NCBI GenBank assembly: GCA_003560355.1
Contig: PWIP01000012.1
Span: forward strand, 1-7,352
Length of the DNA stretch: 7,352 nucleotides
Source of the DNA: Candidatus Dojkabacteria bacterium
GTDB lineage: Bacteria > Patescibacteriota > Dojkabacteria > SC72 > T1SED10-24
Direction of reading: 5' to 3'
The position numbers and the translations under genes are program-made. This document shows, one piece after another, positions 1 to 5,542 of the stretch. Position 1 is the first letter of the stretch, and each line of letters begins with the position of its first letter. The notes beneath the pieces are model-generated. The model made no database searches and was not told the origin of the DNA. It saw only the letters and a program-made list of their open reading frames with translations.

Positions 1-376
1 CTCTATCTTTTTTCAAATTTTCAGCAATTTCATTAATTTTCTTCTCTTCAAATCTGGCATCTGCTTTAACGTTAAAGCTAATACTATGCATCAAGAATCT
101 TGAGTTTGGCAGAGCATATCTTTTTTGTCCAGCACAATATACAACACATGCAATTGAATCTATTGATCCAAAATTACATGTTTCAATATTTATTGGGGCT
201 TTTTTAAGGAAATTGTACATTGACAAGCCGTGGAAAACTGAACCACCTGGAGAAGAAATTAACATTAAAATATCTTCTCTGCCTTCCCTGATTAATTTTT
301 CTACAACACTCATCAGTGCATGAGCTGACTGTTGATTTATTTCAGCTAGGAATCTTACAATTGTTCTGTCTTTCAT
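1..376 (-). CDS. Orphan ClpP-like serine protease (SDH/ClpP clan), C-terminus cut by window edge
   Basis: Translating the minus strand from the ATG at 376 gives 125 residues before the left edge. Seen: an SSPGGSV motif (residues 41-47, oxyanion region), the nucleophile block GSIDSIA with Ser74, and an RYALPNSRF..MHS block with His97. This is the order and spacing of the ClpP fold; the third catalytic residue (Asp) would lie off-window. Between Ser and His there are 23 residues, two fewer than in E. coli ClpP as I recall it. The protein starts almost directly at the first beta strand, so the N-terminal axial-loop segment that gates canonical ClpP and contacts Clp ATPases looks absent. The pattern resembles the stand-alone 'ClpP-family' proteases that carry YNFL and FGS.DSIA motifs and are often not beside clpX. 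It probably degrades small or unfolded cytosolic proteins; substrate and ATPase dependence are unknown. No Shine-Dalgarno is visible before the ATG. The gene is divergent from the acidic protein at 478. Confidence 0.88.
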   Translation of the reverse strand, partial: MKDRTIVRFLAEINQQSAHALMSVVEKLIREGREDILMLISSPGGSVFHGLSMYNFLKKAPINIETCNFGSIDSIACVVYCAGQKRYALPNSRFLMHSISFNVKADARFEEKKINEIAENLKKDR

Positions 377-404
377 AAAATGTTTTTTAAAAATAAGTGT
401 TTTG

Positions 405-433
405 ATTATACAACAGTTGAAGTTTATTGTTAA
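405..433 (-). promoter_or_regulatory. Sigma70-type promoter of the ClpP-like gene
   Basis: Reading minus: -35 TTAACA (428-433), 17-bp spacer, -10 TATAAT (405-410), a perfect -10. Predicted transcription start is near 398, leaving about 22 nt before the ATG at 376. Its spacer contains the -35 of the opposing promoter, so the two promoters interlock. Confidence 0.68.
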
Positions 434-445
434 ATAGATTAGAAT
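417..445 (+). promoter_or_regulatory. Sigma70-type promoter of the acidic-protein gene
   Basis: -35 TTGAAG (417-422), 17-bp spacer, -10 TAGAAT (440-445; five of six matches). Predicted start near 452, about 26 nt before the ATG at 478. It lies on the same stretch of DNA as the minus-strand promoter of the ClpP-like gene. The intergenic region 377-477 is otherwise AT-rich with no other recognisable element. Confidence 0.55.
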
Positions 446-477
446 TTTGAATTATTTTAATTTTTAGAATTTTGTTT

Positions 478-930
478 ATGGATATAGAGCATGGAGAATT
501 TACTGACAACCTTGGAGAAGAGGTTTTCAGAGATTATGAAAATTATGAAAGGCAGAAATATCAACCTCTTTTAAAAATAAATGAGCGTTTAGAAGAAATA
601 GTTCGTATGAAGAAGGCAAAAATATCAATTCCAAAGCTTTCAAATAAGCTTCTGGATGAATTTATTGAAAATAATGTTGATGAATTAGGTAGGGATATTA
701 TTTGTGATATGTTATGTAAGTTAGAAATTCAGGTTGAAGATAAGGAAAAGCTTTTTGAGAGTCTTGTAGAGGAGGAAAGGCCACTAAGTGATTTTGAAAG
801 ACAATTTGTATCTGAAGTCGCAGATGGAGATAGGCATCTATTGGATCGTTATTTTCCAGAATATGTTTTTGATGAACCAAGTTCAACATTATTTTTTGCG
901 GAGCAAGTAGATGATGAAGAAGCTGTTTAA
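478..930 (+). CDS. Unrecognised acidic 150-aa cytosolic protein
   Basis: I do not recognise a family. By hand count there are about 41 Asp/Glu against about 19 Lys/Arg, with no signal peptide and no membrane segment. The sequence looks mainly alpha-helical: a charged helix around residues 15-45, then a second helical block around 52-100. It has two Cys (about 72 and 78) and an acidic tail ending DDEEAV. The ATG at 478 is preferred; an in-frame TTG two codons upstream (472) is possible but has no better ribosome site, and no Shine-Dalgarno is seen for either. A good promoter sits 33 bp upstream and the reading frame is uninterrupted, which supports a real gene. It is divergent from the ClpP-like protease and shares its promoter region, so an adaptor, inhibitor or substrate role is conceivable, but that is speculation from position only. 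Confidence 0.72.
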   Translation: MDIEHGEFTDNLGEEVFRDYENYERQKYQPLLKINERLEEIVRMKKAKISIPKLSNKLLDEFIENNVDELGRDIICDMLCKLEIQVEDKEKLFESLVEEERPLSDFERQFVSEVADGDRHLLDRYFPEYVFDEPSSTLFFAEQVDDEEAV

Positions 931-1006
931 TCAGACTTCTTCCTAAAATTTGGCAACCATATCAGACTTATAGAAAAAGTGGGATTATGAAATAATATTC
1001 ATGTAC

Positions 1007-1035
1007 TTGAAATCATTTTAAATATATACTACACT
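1007..1035 (+). promoter_or_regulatory. Probable promoter of the TM-repeat membrane protein
   Basis: -35 TTGAAA (1007-1012), 17-bp spacer, -10 TACACT (1030-1035; four of six). Predicted start near 1042, about 30 nt before the ATG at 1073. An alternative AT-rich -10 (TATAAA around 1049-1054) lies downstream but has no good -35. The rest of the 142-bp gap 931-1072 shows no clear hairpin terminator for the acidic-protein gene. Confidence 0.42.
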
Positions 1036-1072
1036 CTGAATAGAGCTTATATAAATTTTAAAATTTAAGCCT

Positions 1073-1768
1073 ATGACGTGGTTAGAAGAACTCGGAGAGA
1101 GCTTTACACAGTCTATGGATAATCTGTGGGCTAGTGTTGTAGACTTCGCTCCAACTTTTTTCAGTGCGCTTCTTGTTTTAGTTCTCGGTTTAATTATTTC
1201 CAACCTTTTAGGCAAGTTTATAGGTAAAGTAGTAAAGCTTGTCAGAATTGATAACCTAGTAGACAAGATAGGGGTAAAGAAAGAAGTTAAAAAGGTAGGA
1301 ATAACACTAAACTTTTCCGCTTTATTTGAGTGGTTAGTTAAGTGGTTCTTTTACATTGTAACTTTTGTTGTAGTTGTTGATATTTTAAATATTGAACAAC
1401 TAACTCTTTTCCTTGAAAGATTGGTTCTTTACTTGCCTAATGTTATTGTTGCAATAATTATATTAGCTGTAGGTTTAGTTATTGGTAAATTACTTAAAGA
1501 TGCTGTTGAAAGTTCTTTAAAGAATTTTGCTTTCACAGAGAAAGTTTCTGTGTTTTTAGGAAGCTTGGCAAAAACTGCAGTTTTCATTTTTGCTCTAATG
1601 GCTGCATTAGTACAGCTTGGTGTTGCTGCTGATTTAATACAAATTCTTTTTACAGGATTTGTCCTAATGTTAGCTATTGCAGGAGGTTTGGCATTTGGAC
1701 TTGGTGGTAGGGAACATGCTTCTAGAGTATTAGATAGAGTTGAAACAGAAATGAAGCCAAGGAAGTAG
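1073..1768 (+). CDS. Mechanosensitive-channel-like membrane protein built of conserved TM-helix repeats
   Basis: A 231-aa inner-membrane protein with about five hydrophobic segments, near residues 24-45, 88-108, 118-140, 160-178 and 182-206. It contains two copies of the 'conserved TM helix' pattern (PF05552-like). The block FAPTFFSALLVLVLGLIISN with its LLGKFIGK continuation (25-52) is paralleled by YLPNVIVAIIILAVGLVIGK with LLKDAV (119-145). It ends in the family hallmark AGGLAFGLGGREHASRVLDR. The MscS beta-domain and C-terminal cage that follow the pore helix in true MscS are missing, so this belongs to the short channel-like family common in Parcubacteria. Osmotic or mechanosensing activity is inferred from the family name and not shown by the sequence. 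The start ATG has no Shine-Dalgarno. No better in-frame start was seen. Confidence 0.87.
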   Translation: MTWLEELGESFTQSMDNLWASVVDFAPTFFSALLVLVLGLIISNLLGKFIGKVVKLVRIDNLVDKIGVKKEVKKVGITLNFSALFEWLVKWFFYIVTFVVVVDILNIEQLTLFLERLVLYLPNVIVAIIILAVGLVIGKLLKDAVESSLKNFAFTEKVSVFLGSLAKTAVFIFALMAALVQLGVAADLIQILFTGFVLMLAIAGGLAFGLGGREHASRVLDRVETEMKPRK

Positions 1769-1784
1769 ATTTGGTAAAAAGTAA

Positions 1785-1815
1785 AAAGCCCTAGGTAAAA
1801 ATTACCTAGGGCTTT
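1785..1815. terminator. Perfect 14-bp hairpin, terminator-like
   Basis: Left arm 1785-1798 (AAAGCCCTAGGTAA) is exactly complementary to right arm 1802-1815, with a 3-nt AAA loop. It lies 16 nt after the stop of the TM-repeat gene and 23 nt before the ABC ATPase ATG. On plus, the right arm ends in only three T's and is followed by AAAAA, a poor U-tract. On minus, the stem is followed by TTTTTACTTTTT, a good one. It could be a weak plus terminator or processing site, or a terminator for antisense transcription. Confidence 0.62.
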
Positions 1816-1838
1816 AAAAATACTTGAAAATTATTTTC

Positions 1839-2699
1839 ATGAAAAAAGTAGTCGTTGAAGCTAAAAACATTTCATACTCATATGGTGATTTTTTAGCAGT
1901 TAAGGATGTTAGTTTCTCACTGAACTCTGGAGAAGTTTTGGGTTTCCTTGGCCCTAATGGTGCAGGTAAGACAACAGTAATTAAAATGCTTACAGGGCAG
2001 CTTGAAGTTCAAAAAGGTTCTATTAAAATTTTTGGTAAGAGATTAAAAAAAGAAGATTCTGAAATTCGTAAGAGAATAGGGGTTTGCTTTGAAGAAAAAA
2101 ATCTCTATGAAAATATGACCGCAAGGGAAAACTTGCAGTTTTTTGCAAAATTATTTGGAATACAAAAGTATGATTTTGATAAAGCGCTCAAGCGAGTGGA
2201 TTTAGCAGGACGAGCTGATGACAGGGTGGGGACTTTTTCAAAAGGAATGCGCCAAAGACTCATGATTGCTAGAACACTTCTTAATACTCCAGACATTCTT
2301 TTTTTAGATGAGCCTACCAGTGGTTTAGATCCAACTTCTTCTCAAGCTATTCGTGAAATCATCAGAGAGGAAATGGAACGCGGTGCTACTGTTTTTTTAA
2401 CAACTCATGATATGCATGAAGCTGATCAACTTTCTCATAAAGTAGCCTTTATCAATGAAGGGGAGATTGTTGCTTTAGATACACCAGAAAATCTAAAAGT
2501 TGAGCATGGTAAACGTTCTGTCAAAGTTCGTGTTCGTAGGGGTAAAAAAATTGAAACCAAAACCCTCTCTCTTGAAGATGAAGGAGTGGGCGAGAAAATT
2601 AAATCTTTGGTTGATTCAAAAAAACTTCTTACAATACACACAGAAGAATCAAATCTTGAAGATATTTTCATTAAACTTACGGGGAGGAGGTTGGAATAA
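1839..2699 (+). CDS. ABC-2 type exporter ATPase (NatA/CcmA/DrrA-like)
   Basis: A 286-aa soluble ATPase that powers the two permeases encoded next. Seen: Walker A GPNGAGKTT (38-46), signature FSKGMRQR (133-140, replacing LSGGQ), Walker B ILFLDE with catalytic Glu158, D-loop SGLD, and switch His190 in TTHDMHEAD. The Q-loop position reads FEEKNLY, so Glu85 appears to replace the usual Gln. The C-terminal extension (about 220-286) ends SNLEDIFIKLTGRRLE, typical of drug/Na+/polysaccharide-type ABC-2 ATPases. The ATG at 1839 is chosen because MKKVVVEAKNISYSYGD fits the family N-terminus; a TTG at 1824 would add five residues. No Shine-Dalgarno or convincing promoter lies between the hairpin and the start, so the operon may be read through from the TM-repeat gene. 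Its stop overlaps the permease start by one base (TAATG). The substrate cannot be told from the sequence. Confidence 0.95.
   Translation: MKKVVVEAKNISYSYGDFLAVKDVSFSLNSGEVLGFLGPNGAGKTTVIKMLTGQLEVQKGSIKIFGKRLKKEDSEIRKRIGVCFEEKNLYENMTARENLQFFAKLFGIQKYDFDKALKRVDLAGRADDRVGTFSKGMRQRLMIARTLLNTPDILFLDEPTSGLDPTSSQAIREIIREEMERGATVFLTTHDMHEADQLSHKVAFINEGEIVALDTPENLKVEHGKRSVKVRVRRGKKIETKTLSLEDEGVGEKIKSLVDSKKLLTIHTEESNLEDIFIKLTGRRLE
2685..2690 (+). promoter_or_regulatory. Shine-Dalgarno of ABC permease 1
   Basis: AGGAGG lies inside the last codons of the ATPase gene, 8 nt before the ATG at 2699. It fixes that start and, with the TAATG overlap, implies translational coupling. Confidence 0.8.
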
Positions 2700-3820
2700 T
2701 GGGCAAGAGAGTTTCAAGACTTTCCATTATTTTTGCCATTATTAAAAAAGATTTCTTTGAAATTTTTCGTGACAAACTTTGGGTCTATCTTTCAACCATA
2801 GGTATTTTGCTGTATGTTTTAATCTATTGGCTTTTGCCTTCTACTGTGGATGAAACCTTAGTTATCGGAATATATCAAAACGATATGGATGAAATTTTGC
2901 AGGAGTATTCTGAACAAGAGGAAGGTTTGAAGTTTGTGGAATTTGAATCTTCCCAGGATTTACAAAAAACTATTGAAGGGGAGCTAGAAAATGAGGAGGA
3001 TGTTAACATAGGTATTGTTTTTCCAGATGATTTTTTGCAAAAATCAGTTTTAGGAGAAAAATCAAAAGTTGAAATATATACAGATACATCTGTTCCAAAA
3101 GAAATTCGCAATGCAATGACCAGCTTCATACGTGAAATGACATTTGGTATACACTCCGCTATTGTCCAGGAAGATTCTTTTCCTGTTGAATTACCAGATG
3201 AAGAACAAATTATACTAGGGGAGGATAGAGTAGGGGATCAAATAGCTTTTAGGCAGAGGCTAAAACCTCTCTTTGCCTTTTTCATACTTTTAGTTGAATC
3301 AATGGCCTTAGCTTCACTTATCGCCGTTGAAATACAGACTAGAACTATTACAGCAATTTTAGCTACACCAGCGAGGTTAATTGATTTGCTTTTGGCAAAA
3401 ACCATATTTGGTACTCTCTTGGCTTTCTCACAAGCAGTTATACTTCTACTTCTCATAGGTGCTTTGGGGCAAAATCCTTTAATGCTACTAGCCATGATTT
3501 TACTAGGTGCAATAATGGTGACGGGTTTTGCATTTATTTCAGGAAGTGCAGGGAAGGATTTCATGGGAACACTTCTTTACAGTGTCCTTTTTTTAATCCC
3601 TCTCATGGTTCCTGCTTTTGCTGTTCTTTTTCCTGGTAGTGCTTCATTATGGATTCAGATTTTGCCAACATATGGTTTGGTTGAAGGTATAATTAAATCA
3701 ACAGCATATTTACAAACTTGGTCTGAAGTAGCTCCCTACTTTCTAATGGTCATTGCATGGAACATAGTTATACTTAGTGCTGGGTTAATAATTTTTAAAA
3801 ACAGGGTTAAGAAATTATGA
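2699..3820 (+). CDS. ABC-2 transporter permease subunit 1 (ABC2_membrane_3-type)
   Basis: A 373-aa polytopic protein with the layout of PF12698-type permeases. A cytoplasmic lead IIKKDFFEIFRDK is followed by TM1 (about 28-47), then an extracytoplasmic domain (about 48-188) starting with a beta strand LVIGIYQND. Five more helices follow near 190-212, 236-256, 258-282, 287-310 and 345-367. The intracellular loop after TM2 holds TRTITAILATPARLIDLLLAK, the coupling-helix region facing the ATPase, equivalent to GTLRAILTTPTKMIEFVLAK in permease 2. It overlaps the ATPase by 1 nt and permease 2 by 4 nt (ATGA), so the three are one translationally coupled unit. NatB/YhaP-like sodium or drug efflux is a possible analogy only. 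Two dissimilar permeases suggest a heterodimer. Confidence 0.93.
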   Translation: MGKRVSRLSIIFAIIKKDFFEIFRDKLWVYLSTIGILLYVLIYWLLPSTVDETLVIGIYQNDMDEILQEYSEQEEGLKFVEFESSQDLQKTIEGELENEEDVNIGIVFPDDFLQKSVLGEKSKVEIYTDTSVPKEIRNAMTSFIREMTFGIHSAIVQEDSFPVELPDEEQIILGEDRVGDQIAFRQRLKPLFAFFILLVESMALASLIAVEIQTRTITAILATPARLIDLLLAKTIFGTLLAFSQAVILLLLIGALGQNPLMLLAMILLGAIMVTGFAFISGSAGKDFMGTLLYSVLFLIPLMVPAFAVLFPGSASLWIQILPTYGLVEGIIKSTAYLQTWSEVAPYFLMVIAWNIVILSAGLIIFKNRVKKL

Positions 3821-4878
3821 GTAGCAAAAGAGTCTTGGAAATATTTTTAAAAGATTTTAAACTTGGACCACGCTCTCCACTCTTTCTTTTTGCAATTGCA
3901 ATTCCTTTACTTTTGACATTCCTCATTCAAGTCGTTTTTGGAGATCTTTTTGATCCAAGTCCTAGACTTGCTGTTGTTGATTTAGGAGATTCTGAGATAA
4001 CGAAGGAAGTAAAGAAACTTGAAGGAATTGATGTTACAGTATTGGATGATTTTGATGAAATGAAAGATGGAGTAGAATCTCATGATTTTGATGCAGGTTT
4101 TGTTTTACAAGAGAATTTTGATCAAATGGTTCGTGATGAACAACGCCCTGAGTTGGAATTTTTCATAAGTGGAGAAAGTCTTGCTTCAGAAAGGATAATT
4201 CTTTCTGTTACGATGATAGATTTAATTAGAAAGGTTGAAGGTTTAGATTCTCCTGTTGAAATTGAAGTTGTAACTTTTGGAGAAGAATTAGCACCTATGT
4301 CTGAAAGACTTGTCCCTCTAATCCTCTTCTATGCTCTTTTTGTTGCAGGTGTTTTTGTTAAAGGTATGAGTATTGTTGAGGAAAAAGAAAAAGGAACACT
4401 TAGAGCAATTTTAACAACCCCAACAAAAATGATAGAGTTTGTTTTAGCAAAAGGCATCTTAGGTTTTGTAATTGCCATAATTATTACTTTCATAACTTTA
4501 CTACTGAACAATGCTATTGGTAATCAACCTTTTGCTTTGCTTTTAACATTATTTGTTTCAGTAATTATGATTATTCAAATTGGAATAATATTCGCCCTTC
4601 TTTCTAAGGATGTAAAAGCTCTTTACACATTTGTTAAAAGTGTAGGTTTTGTGCTTTTTATGCCAGCAGTTTTTTACATATGGCCTGATTTACCTCAATG
4701 GATTGCAAAAATATTTCCTACTTATTGGATGATTGACCCAATATACAAGATAGGGGTTGAGGGTTTAGGTTTAGGTGACGTTTGGTTTGAACTTTTAATT
4801 GCCTTTTTAATTGTTCTACTACTTGTACCAGTAGTTATTTTTCTATCAAAAAGGGTCGAAAGAAGTTTGGCTATGTAA
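3817..4878 (+). CDS. ABC-2 transporter permease subunit 2, paralogue of subunit 1
   Basis: A 353-aa protein with the same architecture as subunit 1. TM1 lies near residues 20-42, an extracytoplasmic acidic domain spans about 43-160 and starts LAVVDLGDSEI, and a cluster of helices lies near 165-187, 210-232, 238-264, 273-290 and 324-345. The coupling loop VEEKEKGTLRAILTTPTKM with its IEFVLAK continuation is well preserved. The motif FPTYWMIDPIYKI near residues 302-314 corresponds to LPTYGLVEGIIK in subunit 1. The ATG overlaps the upstream stop (ATGA), and only a weak AGGG lies upstream, so it probably depends on coupling to permease 1. It is the last gene of the ABC operon. No hairpin terminator follows before the DUF5320 promoter, which starts 14 nt after its stop, so read-through into DUF5320 is likely. 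Confidence 0.93.
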   Translation: MSSKRVLEIFLKDFKLGPRSPLFLFAIAIPLLLTFLIQVVFGDLFDPSPRLAVVDLGDSEITKEVKKLEGIDVTVLDDFDEMKDGVESHDFDAGFVLQENFDQMVRDEQRPELEFFISGESLASERIILSVTMIDLIRKVEGLDSPVEIEVVTFGEELAPMSERLVPLILFYALFVAGVFVKGMSIVEEKEKGTLRAILTTPTKMIEFVLAKGILGFVIAIIITFITLLLNNAIGNQPFALLLTLFVSVIMIIQIGIIFALLSKDVKALYTFVKSVGFVLFMPAVFYIWPDLPQWIAKIFPTYWMIDPIYKIGVEGLGLGDVWFELLIAFLIVLLLVPVVIFLSKRVERSLAM

Positions 4879-4891
4879 TTACTCCCCTAGT

Positions 4892-4920
4892 TTGACAAAA
4901 AGCAATAATGGGTATATACT
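4892..4920 (+). promoter_or_regulatory. Near-consensus sigma70 promoter of the DUF5320 gene
   Basis: -35 TTGACA (4892-4897, perfect), 17-bp spacer, -10 TATACT (4915-4920, five of six). Predicted start near 4927, giving a leader of about 50 nt. It is the strongest promoter in the window and is overlapped by a palindrome, so it is expected to be strong but controlled. Confidence 0.85.
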
Positions 4921-4926
4921 CATTAT
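4905..4926. promoter_or_regulatory. 22-bp palindromic operator candidate over the -10 box
   Basis: Arms ATAATG (4905-4910) and CATTAT (4921-4926) flank the self-complementary core GTATATAC (4912-4919). Only the pair 4911/4920 (G/T) breaks perfect two-fold symmetry. It covers the -10 hexamer and the end of the spacer, the usual place for a repressor dimer. The regulator is not identifiable from the site. ArsR-like or GntR-like dimers use comparable AT-rich dyads, but I cannot assign one. Confidence 0.55.
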
Positions 4927-4960
4927 GCAAGTAGGTAATAATTCCTCTTGTATCTCAAAG

Positions 4961-4969
4961 AAAGGAGGT
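4961..4969 (+). promoter_or_regulatory. Strong Shine-Dalgarno of DUF5320
   Basis: AAAGGAGGT sits 7 nt before the ATG at 4977. It is near-full complementarity to the 16S anti-SD and the best ribosome site in the window. Confidence 0.88.
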
Positions 4970-4976
4970 AGCAATT

Positions 4977-5177
4977 ATGCCTGCATTTGATGGAACTGGT
5001 CCTAGGGGTTTTGGGCCAATGACAGGTCGAGGTTTTGGTTCTTGTGGTTACAGATACAGGAGATTCTATTCTCCTAGAAATGAACTAGCTGCTTTAGAAC
5101 AAGAAATAAAGGAGCTAGAGGAAGAAATAGCCATTCTTCGTGAAGAAAAAAAAGCTCTAGAGGTTCAGAAAAAGTAA
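4977..5177 (+). CDS. DUF5320 family small protein (Gly-rich N-terminus plus coiled coil)
   Basis: A 66-aa protein. The N-terminal hallmark is MPAFDGTGPRGFGPMTGRGF followed by GSCGYRYRRF, a Gly/Arg/aromatic stretch with one Cys (Cys23). It matches the MP..DGTGP.G.GPMTGRG signature of DUF5320. Residues about 35-66 form a Glu/Lys-rich heptad coiled coil (ELAALEQEIKELEEEIAILR) that probably oligomerises. No membrane segment is present. Family members often sit beside DUF134 and dinitrogenase iron-molybdenum cofactor (NifX/NifB-like) genes in bacteria and archaea; here only DUF134 follows. The biochemical role of the family is unknown to me. Strong promoter, strong ribosome site and small size suggest high expression. 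The start is certain from the Shine-Dalgarno. Confidence 0.92.
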   Translation: MPAFDGTGPRGFGPMTGRGFGSCGYRYRRFYSPRNELAALEQEIKELEEEIAILREEKKALEVQKK

Positions 5178-5228
5178 AAGAAGGCTGGGAGCTGGCCTCT
5201 TTTAAAAGGGGCCAGGGAGCCTTCTTTT
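5176..5228. terminator. Long two-part hairpin between DUF5320 and DUF134
   Basis: Outer stem 5176-5186 (AAAAGAAGGCT) pairs perfectly with 5218-5228. After an internal loop (5187-5191 against 5216-5217) comes an inner stem 5192-5199 with 5208-5215 (CTGGCCTC with GGGGCCAG, one U-G pair) and a TTTTAAAA loop. On plus it ends in TTCTTTTAG; on minus the stem is followed by TTTTACTTTTT. It can therefore act in both directions: as terminator or attenuator after DUF5320, and as a stop for transcripts coming from the TspO-like gene. Confidence 0.82.
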
Positions 5229-5257
5229 AGAATTTAGTTTAGTATAAAATGAAAATT

Positions 5258-5542
5258 ATGCCAAGACCTAGACTTTGTAGAAAAATTACATTTAAACCAG
5301 ATGTTGTTTATTTTAAACCCCAGGGTGTACCTATGAAATTTCTTGAGGTTGTTCATTTAACTCTTGAAGAAGTTGAAGCTTTAAGATTAAAGAATGTTGA
5401 AAATTTAGAGCAAATTGAATGTGCAAAAAAGATGAAAACTTCTCAAAGTACTTTTCAAAGAATTCTTTCTTCTGCTTACAAAAAAATTTCCTGTGCTTTA
5501 ATAGAGGGTAAAGCCATTGAAATCAAAAGTGAAGTTACTTAA
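5258..5542 (+). CDS. DUF134 / UPF0251 family predicted DNA-binding protein
   Basis: 94 aa from the ATG at 5258. The family start MPRPRLCRKI, the linker FKPQGVP and the core LTLEEVEALRLKNVENLEQ followed by IECAKKMKTSQSTFQRILSSAYKKIS are all present. This core (about residues 35-78) is a helix-turn-helix resembling sigma region 4, with TSQSTFQRI as the recognition-helix region. The usual C-terminal Gly-Gly-containing end is replaced by IEIKSEVT. An ATG at 5249 would add MKI; 5258 is preferred because homologues begin MPRP. There is no Shine-Dalgarno. A TATAAA at 5243-5248 could be the -10 of a leaderless transcript, but no good -35 exists, so expression by read-through of the hairpin from the DUF5320 promoter is equally likely. 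Probably a local transcription regulator; its targets are unknown. Confidence 0.9.
   Translation: MPRPRLCRKITFKPDVVYFKPQGVPMKFLEVVHLTLEEVEALRLKNVENLEQIECAKKMKTSQSTFQRILSSAYKKISCALIEGKAIEIKSEVT

Noticed and set aside
987..1002. Small dyad ATGAA...TTCAT upstream of the TM-repeat gene
   Set aside because: Only 5-bp arms in very AT-rich DNA; expected by chance.
1018..1266. 82-aa minus-strand frame over the start of the TM-repeat gene
   Set aside because: Antisense shadow of a confidently recognised membrane protein, with low-complexity Ser/Leu/Thr composition.
1824..1852. TTGAAA at 1824-1829 as a -35 for the ABC operon
   Set aside because: 17 bp downstream reads AGTAGT, not a -10, and it would lie inside the ATPase coding region.
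3238..3564. 108-aa open frame on minus inside permease 1 (and a similar one at 4329-4511 in permease 2)
   Set aside because: The two antisense peptides resemble each other only because the sense permeases are paralogous at the coupling loop. There are no promoter or ribosome signals, and the sense frames are clearly real.
4942..4968. CCTC/GAGG pairing in the DUF5320 leader as a possible ribosome-site-sequestering riboswitch
   Set aside because: At most 4 bp of complementarity to the Shine-Dalgarno; no stable structure and no known aptamer core.
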